64,000 nucleotides of DNA from Symbiodinium natans (Eukaryota > Sar > Dinophyceae > Suessiales > Symbiodiniaceae): the NCBI GenBank assembly GCA_905221605.1, contig CAJNDS010002357.1:846331-910330 (forward strand), read 5' to 3'. Made by a program: the position numbers and the translations under genes. A model generated the notes under the pieces. That model was not told the origin of the DNA. It made no database searches and worked only from the letters and a program-made list of their open reading frames with translations. This document shows, piece by piece, positions 30,314 to 42,051 of the stretch. Positions within the stretch are counted from its first letter, which is position 1. The number at the start of each line of letters is the position of its first letter.

Positions 30314-30459
30314 GCTTGGAGGTTCATGGTACTTGTTAACTAGTTATAACGGTACTTCTAACTGTACGTATAAGCCCCTTAAGTGCCCTAATATGGTTTT
30401 AAGTACAGGTATAAGTACAGTTAGAATTGGTTAATAAGTACCATGGACCTCCCAGCAGG
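30314..30459. repeat. Family 2 inverted-repeat element, long variant
   Basis: Termini CTTGGAGGTTCATGGTACTT and AAGTACCATGGACCTCCCAG; at about 146 bp longer than most copies and similar to the copy at 41138-41270. Confidence 0.75.
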
Positions 30460-30639
30460 GCCTGAAAGTGCACATCGCATGTGCCTGCCCACATCCACGC
30501 ACACGGGAAATCCACACGCGACCCCTAGACCCTCGCGTTCCTGATAACCCCGAACCCCTAAACCCTAAATCCTAAACCCCAAACCTCTCAAAAGGACCCT
30601 AAACCCTAAACCCCAAACCCCAAACCCTACACCCTAAAC

Positions 30640-30734
30640 CCTCGGGCTCCTGGTGCTCCGCCAGACGCAGGAGCCGATCCCGTTGCTTCGCGTTGAGCAC
30701 ACGCTCCGGCGACTCGATGATGGCGCTCTGGATC
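30640..30734 (-). CDS. Exon, 31 codons, charged helix
   Basis: Bounded by GCCGAG and AGG|GTTTAGG, it reads IQSAIIESPERVLNAKQRDR and then LLRLAEHQEPE. It is a charged amphipathic helix, perhaps coiled coil. The donor GT is supplied directly by a GGTTTAGGG unit. Confidence 0.6.
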
Positions 30735-30871
30735 CTCGGCTTTTTTTGTTTTTTTTTTAAATGAATTTGCTTAAAGGGATTAGGGTTTAGGGTTTAGGGT
30801 TTTAGGGTTTTGTTTGAGAGGTTCTTTTAAGGGATTTAGGGTTTAAGGTTCAGGGTTGGGAGAGACTTAGG

Positions 30872-30990
30872 GGGTAGGGGCCCCCTTACAATACCAACTT
30901 TACTTGCGGGAGTTATGACCTAAATAGCAAGACTTATAACCCAATTTAGGGGCCCTTAGAACCCTACTTATAACTAGGGGGCTCCTACTT
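30872..30990 (+). mobile_element. Family 1 MITE, degenerate copy
   Basis: Its core GACTTATAACCCAATTTAGG and the inverted ends GGGGCCCCCTTACA and TAGGGGGCTCC identify the family, but the outer CAGGGTG is eroded and no TA pair remains. Confidence 0.6.
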
Positions 30991-31213
30991 GTGAGGGCTT
31001 TCTAAAGGGATTAGGGTGTAGGGTTGAGGGTTTTAGGGTTTTGGGGTTTTGGGGTTTTGGGGTTTTGGGGTTTCAGGGTTTTGGGGTTTTGGGGTTTTGG
31101 GGTTTTGGGGTTTCAAGGTTTCAGGGTTCAGGGTTTGGGGGTTCGGGGGCGTTTAAGGGTGCTTTAGGGGTTCTGGGGATTCTGGCGCTTCGTATCCTGC
31201 CACCCCGGAAAAC

Positions 31214-31281
31214 CTGGTTTGAGATATCGGACGGGCCGGCCTCATCCTTTGTTTCGAAGAAACTCGATACGACCATGGCCG
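31214..31281 (-). CDS. Exon, 22 codons
   Basis: Bounded by TATACAG and CAG|GTTTTCC, it reads AMVVSSFFETKDEAGPSDIS and then NQ. Splice sites, length and composition agree. The plus strand is also open but runs into TTTTGGGG repeats. Confidence 0.55.
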
Positions 31282-31462
31282 CTGTATAAGTAACCAGGGT
31301 TTAGGGTTTAGGGTTTAGGTGTCTAGGGTGACCGTTAATTCGATGGAAACCCCAAGAAAACCCCAAGAAAACCCTAAGAAAACCCTAAGAAAACCCTGAA
31401 AACCCGCAAAAACCCACAAAAACTATGAAAAACACCCTGCAAAACCCTAAAAATCTTAAGCA

Positions 31463-31464
<2 letters not shown>

Positions 31465-31503
<39 letters not shown>
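31465..31503. repeat. (CA)n microsatellite
   Basis: About nineteen CA dinucleotides, preceded by an unusual run of AAAACCC/GAAAACCCT degenerate units (31350-31440). Confidence 0.95.
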
Positions 31504-31504
<1 letters not shown>

Positions 31505-31523
31505 ATGAAAAAGCCTCAACAAC

Positions 31524-31611
31524 GCGAGGCCAGGGGCGTCGAAAGCCACACGCGTTGGTCCCGCGCCCGGTCCGCTACGCGCGTGAACTTCTCCCTCTCT
31601 GCGCGGATGAC
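31524..31611 (-). CDS. Exon candidate, charged helix
   Basis: After AAAAGAG it reads VIRAEREKFTRVADRARDQR and then VWLSTPLASR. Long, GC-rich and clearly protein-like, with heptad-like spacing. The donor is uncertain. Confidence 0.58.
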
Positions 31612-32728
31612 CTCTTTTGATGGGCTTAGCCTTCAGGGTTGCGGTTTTAGGGTTTAGCCTGTAGGGTTTAGGTTTTAAGGTTAAGGGTTTAGGCCTGGGC
31701 GTTAAGATTCAGACTTGAGCCCTTTAAAGATTTAAGAACGTCCAATTGCCTTTTATAGTTCGCGGATCCCCTGAACCCTAAACCCCGAACTCCAAACCCT
31801 AAACCCCCAAAAACTCAAACCCCAAGCAACAAACCTTACACCCTAAACCCTAAGCTCGATTCAGTAGGCTTCGGGCTTCGGGCCAGTATTCCTCAAGGGG
31901 ATCAGGGCTTGGCCGGGTGCGTGTAGGGTTTCGGGCTTAATTAGGGATCAGGGCTTAGGGTTTTGGGCTCAGGGTTTAGGGCTCAGGGTTTAGGGTCTAG
32001 GGCTGAGGGCTTGGGAGTCAGTCTATACTCTTTTTGAGTGGGCTAAGAATGCGAAAGGGTGGCAGTTTTGGGTGTTTTCCGGAGATTCTAAGGGAACCTA
32101 ACCCCCGGAAAAGGGAAGAAGGGTGCCACTGGGCCTCCTCCATTCCAGGCCTTTTATAGGCTTCTGCTGTTCTTTCAGAGCTCATAAAAGAGGCTCAAGG
32201 CCCCGAAGCTTCGCATTTATTCCAGGTAACTGTGGTTCATCAGGGTTTAGGGTGTAGGGTTTAAGGCTTAAGGTTTCTAGGGTTCAAGACACACCGGAAC
32301 ACAGTCATCGTGCAACTGTTTGCATCTTGCCGCTTACAACATTCAGCAACAAACGCCCTGAACCCTGAACGCAATCAGCTTTCGTAGATCAGAATTGGAT
32401 GGCCATTCCTTGTAAAACCGCTTTGCGAAACAAGGCCCGTAAACAGTTGCTCAAGGGGGTATAGGGTTCCTTGAACGAGCCCGCCTAGAATCTGAATGTG
32501 CGGCATCCCCAAAAAGCCACCAAGTTCCTTTAGAATATCTGCAGTTCGAGGCTGTTTTGGGGGGGTGTAAGGTTCCCAAAATTGTTTGGGGGAAGGAAAG
32601 CAGTTCCAAAACCAAACCGAGCACTACAAGCACCCCAATACTGACATCAAAGTGACACAAAAGGCATAGCGACACTGAAGCTCTAGAAGCCCATGGGTCA
32701 AATCAACTAAGCAAATCTCGGCGGATGT
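31612..32728. other. Intronic stretch
   Basis: Degenerate TTTAGGG units, a family 5 element (about 32053-32133) and a weak, open minus-strand stretch (32451-32675). No exon with good splice sites was found. Confidence 0.4.
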
Positions 32729-32808
32729 GCCGGAATCAGCAGCAGCCGCCCTGCTGCGCAAACCGGCACCGCGTAGATGAGGTACGCATGGCGTGCGGAG
32801 TACCGAGC
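32729..32808 (-). CDS. Membrane-segment exon candidate
   Basis: After GATCCAG it reads ARYSARHAYLIYAVPVCAAG and then RLLLIPAHP. Hydrophobic, with aromatic residues. A GT inside the stretch (after GCGGTGCCG) is an alternative donor. Confidence 0.5.
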
Positions 32809-32970
32809 CTGGATCTTCCTAGCCCTATGCCCTAAACCCTCACCCTAAACCCGAAACCCTGGGATTTGAGGTATCATGGGTTTAGGGTCTGCTTGAGTTT
32901 GACCAGTATGGTTGTTGCAATACCTCCTTGACTATCAGGGTGCTATTCTATAGGTAGGGGTTTTGGGTAC

Positions 32971-33058
32971 CTTTGCTGAGCTTCACTCTCGCTCCAGGCA
33001 TCTCGACCATGCGCTTCGGGCTTGCAGGTTGACAAGCTCTCTCCAACTGGAGGTCCAC
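32971..33058 (-). CDS. Exon, 29 codons
   Basis: Bounded by GGTGAAG and AAAG|GTACCC, it reads VDLQLERACQPASPKRMVEM and then PGARVKLSK. Codon count and both splice sites agree. Product unknown. Confidence 0.6.
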
Positions 33059-33279
33059 CTTCACCCTCTAAACAGAGGCCTAAACCCTAAACCCAACCCA
33101 GAACCCTAAACCCTAAACCCTAAAGGCCTAAACCCTAAACCCTAAACCCGAAACCCCCACCCCTAACCCCTAACCCCTAGATTTAGTCAACCCCTTGCCT
33201 CGATCTATAAGCCCTGCTTATGGGTTTTTCGATGGTCGGGTCCCTAACTTGAGGCAAAAACCCTACGGTATAGACTATA

Positions 33280-33399
33280 CAGGGTGGGGCCCCCTTACTA
33301 TACTAACTGTAGTTAAGGGACTTATAATCTAACTTAGGGTCCTTATAACCCAATTTAAGGCCCTCATCACTCTACTTATAACTAGGGGGCCCCACCCTG
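33280..33399 (+). mobile_element. Family 1 MITE, 120 bp, TA-flanked
   Basis: Intact CAGGGTGGGGCCCC ends and TA on both sides; differs at only a few positions from the copies at 40806 and 57330. Confidence 0.88.
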
Positions 33400-33410
33400 T
33401 ACACCTGGGG

Positions 33411-33494
33411 CATGCTCCCCCTCATACTAACAGTCCTTCAGAGGAAAATAACCGGGGGGGGGGGGGACTGTTAGTATAAGGGGCAACATCCCAA
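33411..33494. repeat. Family 3 element with internal G tract
   Basis: Ends TGCTCCCCCTCATACTAACA and TGTTAGTATAAGGGGCAACA, core replaced by a G13 run; it starts only 11 bp after the family 1 copy. Confidence 0.7.
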
Positions 33495-33633
33495 ACTATA
33501 GACCCTTTGAACCCTAAACCCTGAACCCTAAACCCTGAACCCTAAACCCTAAAACCCTGACCCCTGAACCCTGAACCCTAAACCCTAAACCCTAAACCCT
33601 AAACCCCAAGCCCTAAACCCTCAGCCTACTTAC

Positions 33634-33717
33634 TCCCAAAAAAAGCTGTGCAGCTGAAGGCACCAGCAGCAGAAGTGTGATGATGCCCACAGAAGAGAGC
33701 AGGCCCAGTACGAAAGC
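33634..33717 (-). CDS. Transmembrane exon, 28 codons, canonical donor
   Basis: Bounded by GTGAAG and GGA|GTAAGTAGG, exactly 28 codons in phase 0: AFVLGLLSSVGIITLLLLVP and then SAAQLFLG. An unmistakable membrane helix. It belongs to a polytopic membrane protein, possibly the same long gene as the neighbouring exons. Confidence 0.66.
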
Positions 33718-33833
33718 CTTCACCCACTTCCCTAAACCCTCAACCCTAAACCCTAAACCGTTGAAGGGGCTGAGAACGGCTTGGGGTTTGAGGTTAGGGT
33801 TTGGGGCTATAGGGTTTAGGGTTTGGGGCCTTG

Positions 33834-33838
33834 GGGGG

Positions 33839-33909
<71 letters not shown>
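33834..33909. repeat. Poly(G) tract of about 75 bases
   Basis: Longest mononucleotide run of the window, broken only by one A near its start. Confidence 0.92.
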
Positions 33910-34376
33910 CGGTTAGGCATCGAGGGTTTGGGGCGGATTCAGGATTTTGGGGTCTACATGGGCATTCCCGAAAATAGGGGTACCCGTAATATGCCCCCAA
34001 ATACTAACTATCATCCTTATCACAGGAAGCCCCAGAAAGGGTACTCCTAGTTTCGGAACCCCCAGATGACTTTAGGGCATTTTAGGTGGTTTTGGGGGGT
34101 GAGGTTTTTGAGTTTCACCAAATTCCTGGCTTGGCCCAGGTTCGGGCTCAGGGCGTGGGGTTTAGAGCTCGAGATTTCGGCCTTTCAGGGGTCGGCTTCA
34201 CCCGTAAAAACCCTAAACTGAAAAGGTACTTTTTAAGCTTCAGGGTCTAAGCATTTAGGGCTTTGGGTTGTTTAAGGCTTTGGGTTGATGATTCCCTAAA
34301 CCCTAAACCGGATTTACATTCAGGGCTTTAGCGGTCAGGGTTCACGACTCAGGGTTGGGATCAGGACTTCAGGATT

Positions 34377-34487
34377 TACTTGAAGATTCGTGGGCAATTA
34401 GAAGTAGAGTCCTACGTAGGGCAACTATAACTATAACTGGTTGTGACGATATTTAGGGTACTTATAACCCTTCTGAACCTCCAAGCA
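34377..34487. repeat. Family 2 inverted-repeat element
   Basis: Termini TACTTGAAGATTCGTGGGCA and TTCTGAACCTCCAAGCAGG; diverged. Confidence 0.6.
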
Positions 34488-34502
34488 GGGTTAGCATGGT
34501 AC

Positions 34503-34573
34503 TGTAGGCGAGAACTCAACATGGATTGCACCGAGTGCCGATAACGAACTACCTGCCCGTCTTCAAGAAGGCC
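34503..34573 (-). CDS. Exon, 23 codons
   Basis: Bounded by GTCCAG and CA|GTACCATG, it reads GLLEDGQVVRYRHSVQSMLS and then SRL. Strong protein-like composition. Product unknown. Confidence 0.58.
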
Positions 34574-34739
34574 CTGGACTCCCAACCCTAAACCCAAAAC
34601 TCCAAACCCTAAACCGTAAACTCTAAACCCCAAACCCTGAGCCCTAAACCCTTCCCTTTAATCACAGACTTCGTGGAGCCCCGACAACCCAACGCGCGGG
34701 ATTAGAGTTTCGGGTGTAAGGTGAGTGATGGAGTAAAAG

Positions 34740-35850
<1,111 letters not shown>

Positions 35851-35851
35851 A

Positions 35852-35933
35852 GCTGGGCATCTTTGCGTACGGTTTCTGTCTGTCCTGCACGACAGCTCGG
35901 TCAAGCAGACCCTATTTTCCAGCAGCTCCAAAC
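35852..35933 (-). CDS. Exon candidate abutting the TG tract
   Basis: After TTGAAG it reads GLELLENRVCLTELSCRTDR and then NRTQRCPAK, running directly into the microsatellite. The donor may have been overrun by the repeat. Confidence 0.45.
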
Positions 35934-36139
35934 CTTCAAGCCGCAAGCCCGAAACCCCAGCGCCTGGGGCCTGGCTTGTTTTTTAAAAGAATCCGAGATC
36001 CTGATCCCTGAACCCTGAACCCTATAAACCCCAAGACCCTTAAACCCCTAACCCCTAAACCCCAAGCTTTCTAAACCGTAAACCCCAAGAAGAGACAACA
36101 AAGGGCTTTAGAGGTCCAAGTAGGGGGTTCCTAGGGGGC

Positions 36140-36191
36140 ATTGGCCACCTTCTGATGCAAGAAGACGAAGCCGTAGACGACGGTCCCATAC
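36140..36191 (-). CDS. Exon candidate
   Basis: After GCCGAG it reads YGTVVYGFVFLHQKVANA, an aromatic-rich helix. TTTAGGG array starts 9 bases to the right. Confidence 0.55.
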
Positions 36192-36195
36192 CTCG

Positions 36196-36312
36196 GCTTG
36201 GGGTTTAGGGTTTAGGGTTTAGGGTTTAGGGTTTAGGGTTTAGGGGTTAGGGGTTTAGGGTTTAGGGTTTAGGGTTTAGGGTTTAGGGTTTAGGGTTTAG
36301 GGTCTAGGGTTT
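36196..36312 (+). repeat. TTTAGGG array
   Basis: About sixteen units with two short variants. Confidence 0.95.
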
Positions 36313-36737
36313 AGGGCTTAAGCCCAGAAGACCCCTTAGATACACGTAGCTCTTAAGAAGCCCTACAGTCATCCTTGAACCCTCAACCCGAAACACCCCC
36401 CGCATTTCTTATAGGGTCGTTCAGGGAGGTGGGTTCATGGGGGGTTTAGGGTTTAGAGTTTAGGGTTTAGGGTTTAAGTAGGGTTTAGGGTTTAGGGTTT
36501 AGGGTTTAGGGTTTGGGGTTTTAGGGGGATCAAGGGGGGGGTAGGGATTTAGGGAACCTTAGGGAAGCTTAGGGAGCCTTAGGGAGTAGTGGGAGTCTTG
36601 GGGAACTTTGTGTTACATACCCCCCTTGAACCTCCCGCCATAAAGGACCCAAGAAACAAAGTGCACAGTCCCTAAATCCTGAACCTTAAACCCGAAACTC
36701 TAAACCCTCGACCCTAAACTCTTACTTCCCCCCTCCC

Positions 36738-36837
36738 TTAAGGACTCTACCAATCTCTGGTGGCGCCGACCACTGGCTAGGCGGCTAGGCCTGGAATTCT
36801 GGGGCCCTCGCACGAGTATGAGGAAACTCTCCAGGAC
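36738..36837 (-). CDS. Exon candidate
   Basis: After CCCAG it reads VLESFLILVRGPQNSRPSRL and continues in frame. The first part is hydrophobic, the second basic. The 3' end is approximate. Confidence 0.45.
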
Positions 36838-37676
36838 CTGGGCTTTAATTAAATTTAAGCCTGAAGGCCTTGGGGTTTAAGGGCCTAAGGGTGTAAGCTG
36901 TAAAGGCTTCAAGGCAATCTAAGGGCTGCAAGGGCTGGAGCTGAAGTGTTTAAGTTCAAGGGCTGCAGAGGCTTGAGGGCTTTAGCCGCTTTAGGGCAAG
37001 TAGAAGGAATTTGGAGGCTTGAAAGGTGGAAGGGCTTCTTCTTCCCCATGGGTTTAGGGCTTAGGGTTTATAGAGCTGAGGGTTTCGGAGCCGACTCAGG
37101 GACTCCCCTGCATCCCTGCCCAGAGTCAGCTATACTTCCTTGAACAAAAGAATGCTCATTGGTGGATAGGGTTCCCTACACCCTAAACCCTATAAATCCA
37201 GAAAAAAACCCTAGAACCCCAAAACCCCCAAGCCAACAAAAGCTGTAAAGCCCCAGGGAACTGCTGGGTGGAGGGGTACGGGGCTTAGAGAAGGACTTTG
37301 GGGTTTGGACCTGGCCTTAATCTTATATACCCAAAGAACCGGATGAGTATGGGCCTTTGGCCAAGAGTGCTCAACAACCAATCCTTCGAATTCGAGCCTA
37401 GGGGAAGGGTTTAAGGTTTAGGGTTTAGGGTTTAAACCCTAAACCTAAGCCCCAAACCTGTAGACCCCAGACCCGAAACTCCAAACCCAAAACCGAGCCT
37501 CGAGTTCAGGAATGAGGGTCGGAGGGTGTCGGGGCCGACACCCCCAACCACCAAACCTGAACTCCCAATCTTCTAAACCAGCCCAAAAAAAACATCCCAA
37601 GGTAACCCTAAACCCTAAACCCTAGATACACTAAACCCTCAGCCCTAAACCCTAAACCCTGGACCCTAAACCCTAC

Positions 37677-37766
37677 TTGAGGATCCCAGAGATGCCAAAA
37701 GGCGAGAAGGCTCGCCACGGCGACGCAGATCCGAAAGCCGATCTTGGCGAAGACAATGTCCGACTC
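37677..37766 (-). CDS. Transmembrane exon, 30 codons
   Basis: Bounded by CGACAG and CAA|GTAGGG, exactly 30 codons: ESDIVFAKIGFRICVAVASL and then LAFWHLWDPQ. A clear membrane helix with Trp/His border. One of the best exons in the middle of the window. Confidence 0.66.
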
Positions 37767-38303
37767 CTGTCGGGGGGTTTAGGGTTTCGGGTTTAGGGTT
37801 TAGGGTTTAGGGATTCGTGGGGATCTGGAGAATTTGAAGGGAATTTGGGGGCTTTGGGGCTCCAACCCCCTCAACCCCCCGAACCCAGACCCTCCAAAAT
37901 CTCCCGAAGCGCCACAACGCCCCTTCAATCCCTGTAGAGTTTAGGGTTTAGGGTCTAGGGTTTCGGGTCCTCCGGTAAGTCGAAAAACCACATACCCTAA
38001 AAAGGCCCTTAACAAGCCTAAGACCTGACAAAACCCCAAAAAACCCTCAATCCGAAAACGCCCTTTTGCAACCCAAAATACCAAAAAAAAACGCCTGAAC
38101 AAAATAACATCCCATCAGCCCAAAATCATTATAATTACCTAGAACCCTAAACCCTCAAAGCTTTGCGGTTCAGGGCTTAGTTTTTGTTGCTGGACCCACC
38201 TTTTCCGGCGGGACTGTTGGGGTTTAGGGTTTAGGGTTTAGGGTTTCGGGTTTCGGGTTTCGGGTTTAGGGTTTAAGGTTTAGGGTCTAGGGTGAAAAGC
38301 AAC

Positions 38304-38373
38304 CTATCAGCCTGAAAGCCCAAGGGGGGTCCTCCAACGTCACAGGCCGAAGAGCCTTCGATGTGAGCCCGGC
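38304..38373 (-). CDS. Exon, 23 codons, possible transporter N-terminal segment
   Basis: Bounded by GCTCAG and ATAG|GTTGC, it reads AGLTSKALRPVTLEDPPWAF and then RLI. A 'l.pltleDlp' segment is typical just before the first transmembrane domain of ABCC-type transporters, and membrane exons follow at 37.7 and 33.7 kb. This link is tentative: no nucleotide-binding domain is found between here and 17 kb. Confidence 0.5.
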
Positions 38374-38731
38374 CTGAGCGGGCTCAGGATATCGGGCTTA
38401 GGGTTTAGGGTTGGGGGTTTAGGGTTTCGGGTTTAGGGTTTAGCGTTTGGGGTTTCGGGTATTAGGGTTTAGGGGGCTTAGGCTGAGTTAGGGTTTTGTG
38501 GAATATGGGTTTTAGGGTGTTTGGGGTCTAGGGGTATAGGGTTTAGGGTTCAGGGCTTGGGGCGTAGGGTCAAAGGGGGTGACAGGGATTTAGGGTTGTA
38601 GGTTGTAGGGATTTAGGGATAAGGGGGTTAGGGTTTATCGAATATGGGGGTTTAGGGATTTGGGACTTTTTGTGCTTCAGGGTTTTCGGGTTTTGGGGTT
38701 TTGGGGTTCAAGGGTTTAGGGTTGTAAGGAT

Positions 38732-39000
38732 TTAGGGGACCGGATTAAGGTGGAGGACCGCTTGGATCGACGATGGCATGCACGGCTGGTCCTGGTGGGC
38801 TGCCTTTATGGCATGCTGAATCCATGAGGTCTCATTCACAGTCGCATAGAGGAGATCGATGGCTACCGCAGCGGTGTGCTGAGAGGCCCAGTGCTTGATC
38901 CACCAGTGATCGCTTGCATCCCTTAAGGCGAGGAGCTGGAAGCCCTCACAAATGACAAGTTCAATGACGCTTTGCCCAGGACTACAGGCCCTCACTGGCT
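38732..39000 (-). CDS. Long exon, about 88 codons, unknown protein
   Basis: It begins near GAGCCAG and reads GQSVIELVICEGFQLLALRD, then ASDHWWIKHWASQHTAAVAI, then DLLYATVNETSWIQHAIKAA. Rich in Trp and His, helical, no repeats. With 29433-29750 and 42235-42498 it is one of three unusually long frames. Product unknown. Confidence 0.5.
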
Positions 39001-39204
39001 CGGTCCTTCAGATCTTGGTGGCTCACTAGAAACCTTAAACCCCCGGAACCCTGAACCATCAACGCTCAACCGTTATGAGGATCCAGAGTTTGGGTTTGGG
39101 GTTCAGGGCTTCGGGTAAGGGGGTTATGGTTTGGGGTTTGAAGGGTTCAGAGACCGTGGCGGGGGGCCCGGAAAGTGGAAATCCAACCCTCCGTCGAAGC
39201 ATGT

Positions 39205-39697
39205 CCATTTTTGTTGTCATGTTTCTGCCATTTGTTGTCAAGTTTTTGTATTTGTGTTGGTATCTTCTTGTCATTTCGCTTCGGCTTGTCATTTGCTTCT
39301 GTCATTTTCTGGGCATTCCGCTTGAGCTTGTCATTACTTTGTCATTTTCTGTGTCGCTGGTTGGCCCCTTGCCGTTCGAGTCTTGGAGCGTTGGCTTGAC
39401 GCGCTTTCTGAGCACACTCTTGTCTTCTCTGTGCCTCTATTGGCGCCTGTATACCTCATCTGGCCAGGAGACAGCCGCCAGTTCAGGAATTTTACCGGCA
39501 TGGAAAGTTCAAAGAGCTGAGAAACATGCGGCAATCGAACAGCAGCCACAATAATGACGAGTGACAGCTAGATGACAAGGCGTTTGCACCAACCAGAAGA
39601 AAATCAAAGAATACATGGACGAAGATGCTAGCCAAAATGTGACAGAACAAATGACACAGGCAAGCGACGAACAAATGACAAAATAATGACAAAAACA
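39205..39697. repeat. Large inverted repeat of (TTGTCATTT)n / (AAATGACAA)n
   Basis: The left arm (about 39205-39360) has at least seven TGTCAT units; the right arm (about 39548-39697) has their complement ATGACA. The roughly 190 bp between them have mixed sequence. A 159-codon plus-strand frame over the left arm is hydrophobic because of the repeat and is not taken as a gene. Confidence 0.75.
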
Positions 39698-40321
39698 CCA
39701 TTGCTGGACATGCCACAAGATCTGCAGGCAAGATTCTTGTAAGGGCACCCCTTTTTTATACCCCAAGTAGAATAGAATCCCCCTTAAAGGGAACTCCTGC
39801 TTAGAGGGTTTAGGGTTTAGGGTTGAAAATTTGTCCCCAGACCCAAGGGAACAACCTTAGGGGTCCAAGGTAGAGTCTCATGATAGACCTTATTCTAACC
39901 CTAAACCCCAGACCTTTGGGTTAAACAATAATGGAAAAAATCCCTAGGAGGCGAAATGGCAGGGAGTCGGATGTTTCTTTTTGTTTGGGGGGCTTGAGTT
40001 TTTTTTGGTTGTTTTGGGCTTTTAGGGTCTTCGGGGCTTTTTACGGCTTTAGGGGATTCTAGGGCTTCGGGGTTTAGGGCATTTAGGGTTTGAGGGGGTT
40101 TAGGAGTACTTTTGGTTTGGGTTCTTGCCGATTTGTCTTTGCCTTCGTTGGGCTTGCGTCGGGGTGGATATAGTGGTCCAGGGTTCAGGGAACCCGAAAA
40201 CCCTAAAAAAAACACATAGTTGTGCTGCCTGCGGTTGGCATCAGGGAGCTTTAAGGCCTTAATGTTAAGGGTAAACCCTAAACCCTAAATCCTAAACCCT
40301 AGACACCCTAAACCCTAAACC

Positions 40322-40372
40322 TCACGCCCGGCGGCTCCTAAGAGGTCTCCATACAGCCCAATCCACGCCAGC
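40322..40372 (-). CDS. Short exon candidate ending at a stop
   Basis: After CACCAAG it reads AGVDWAVWRPLRSRRA and then TGA. It could be the last exon of a gene or continue past an unseen donor. Confidence 0.4.
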   Translation of the reverse strand, partial: AGVDWAVWRPLRSRRA

Positions 40373-40639
40373 CTTGGTGGGAGTCAAGCCCTCAGCCCGA
40401 CTCTGATTGCAGGCTTTGGGTTCACTTCAGGGTTTAGGATTAGGGTTTAGGGTTTAGGGTTTAGGGTTTAGGATTAGGGTTTAGGATTAGGGTTTAGGGT
40501 TTAGGGCTTAGGACTACAGGGCACATGGCTCAAGGATCAGGGCTTCCGAGCCCCAAAAAGTCCCAAACCCTAATTCAACTTCAAGACCTCAACCCTGGAA
40601 CCCCCTGTTCCCTAAACCCGGAAGCCTTCAGCCTATAAG

Positions 40640-40800
40640 TACTTAGTGCAATGCCGCCTAAGCCCAAAGCCCCGAAGCCCAAAAGACAAACCCAAAGCAA
40701 CTACTGGAGCTTCTTGTGGTGTGTTGACGGTCGAGAGGTTACGACGTTGCATAGTGGATCTTTCGGGTGAGAGGGTGTTGTCTTCAGAACTTCTCTTCGG
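40640..40800. CDS. Open island, strand undecided
   Basis: Plus strand reads GVLTVERLRRCIVDLSGERV and then LSSELLFGF. Minus strand reads DNTLSPERSTMQRRNLSTVN and then TPQEAPVVA. Both are plausible and neither has clear splice sites. A family 1 MITE follows at 40806. Confidence 0.28.
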
Positions 40801-40805
40801 GTTTA

Positions 40806-40925
40806 CAGGGTGGGGCCCCCTTACTATACTAACTGTAGTTAAGGGACTTATAACCTAACTTAGGGTCCTTATAACCCAATTTAGGGCCCTTATAACTCTA
40901 CTTATAACTAGGGGGCCCCACCCTG
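40806..40925 (+). mobile_element. Family 1 MITE, 120 bp, TA-flanked
   Basis: Perfect CAGGGTGGGGCCCC ends with TA on both sides. Nearly identical to 57330-57449. Confidence 0.9.
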
Positions 40926-41044
40926 TAGGGTTGGGGCTTAAGTTTTTCAGGGTTTCGGGGCTCAGGGTTCCCCTTTCGGCCTTTAGCTGCTCGTTGTTGT
41001 TGGGGTTTTACGGTTCAACCTTCAGGGTCTGTGGGTATTTGGGT

Positions 41045-41097
41045 CTCGACCCCACTATTGCTTCGGAATAGACACCGAGCCCCCGCAAATGCCGCTC
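41045..41097 (-). CDS. Exon candidate
   Basis: After GCTGGAG it reads ERHLRGLGVYSEAIVGS. Protein-like, well separated from repeats. The donor is uncertain. Confidence 0.5.
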
Positions 41098-41137
41098 CTC
41101 CAGCATGCCAAAGCCGTACATACAAAACCCTAAAGCA

Positions 41138-41270
41138 TACTTGGAGGTTCATGGCATTGATCAACCAGTTCAAAACTGTACTTATACCCAGATGTGGGCA
41201 CTTAAGGGGCTTATAAGTGTGTTATATGTACAGTTATAACCGGTAAATAAGTACCATGAACCTCCAAGTA
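41138..41270. repeat. Family 2 inverted-repeat element, long variant
   Basis: Termini TACTTGGAGGTTCATGGCAT and GTACCATGAACCTCCAAGTA; the interior also pairs (CAGTTCAAAACTGTACTTAT against ATGTACAGTTATAACCGG). Confidence 0.8.
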
Positions 41271-41527
41271 GCCTTAAACGCTTAGGGTTTGGGGTTCTAG
41301 GGCTCAAGCCCGGACCCCCCAAACAACGAAAAAAACAAAAACTACACCCTGAATGCAAAACACCAAACCCTCAACTACTTGAAACATCATTCCTAGATTG
41401 AGCATTGGAAGCCCCTATACCCTTAAACCCCAAACCTACATGTAAAATCTTCAATCCAAGACTTTGCATCAACTAACCCTCAACACCAACCCCCAAGCTT
41501 TAGACGTCAACTAGACCCAAGAGTAAC

Positions 41528-41625
41528 CTAGAAAGAAAAAGGGTACCCTTTTGGTTTAAAAGGGCTTAGAAGCGAAGCTAAGCCTTACAAAAAGCGAGTG
41601 AGGGCCTGCTCTGGGTACCCTACGC
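41528..41625. repeat. Family 5 short element
   Basis: Begins AAAAGGGTACCCTTTTGG and ends GAGGGCCTGCTCTGGGTACC. Confidence 0.5.
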
Positions 41626-41666
41626 CCTAAACCCTAAACCCTGAACTCGAAACTCTAAACCCTTGA

Positions 41667-41789
41667 AGCCGAGACTCAGGAGAATCAGCGCCAGGAGCAC
41701 TCTCCGGGCAGTCTGGGTGCCTGCCCGGAGGCTTTCGGAATCTTGACCAGGGAGCCCCTCAATGTCCCTTCACAGAATCCACAAGGGGC
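41667..41789 (-). CDS. One or two exon candidates incl. a membrane helix
   Basis: From GAAGCAG (41790) the frame reads APCGFCEGTLRGSLVKIPKA. From GGGCAG (41721) a second frame reads TQTARRVLLALILLSLGF, a clear hydrophobic helix. They may be two exons separated by a very short intron or alternatives. Confidence 0.42.
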
Positions 41790-41981
41790 CTGCTTCGGGT
41801 TTACGAGAAGAATTTTCGGGGCAGGTATGTTTTTGACCACATGGTTCTTAGAAGGGGATGCTCTTGCCAATTACCTATACTTGCCTAATAGAGATTGGGG
41901 GTTGATTAGAATCCCCTTCCAATCGAATAAATTACATGTCTCACAGCCCCTATGTATGCAAACGAAAGCGGCGGCATAGAG

Positions 41982-42051
41982 TCTAGAGGATGGGTAGCCC
42001 TGTGCCTGTGGCAATGGAGTACCGCAGCAGGAGATTCGTGAGCCGCGCCAC
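41982..42051 (-). CDS. Exon candidate
   Basis: After CATCTGAG it reads VARLTNLLLRYSIATGTGLP and then IL before TAG. Helical and partly hydrophobic. Confidence 0.52.

Noticed and set aside
39075-39554. A 159-codon hydrophobic plus-strand protein
   Set aside because: Most of it is the degenerate TTGTCATTT repeat, which gives Val/Phe/Leu/Cys by composition; its start is in telomere-like sequence and no splice or family evidence supports it.
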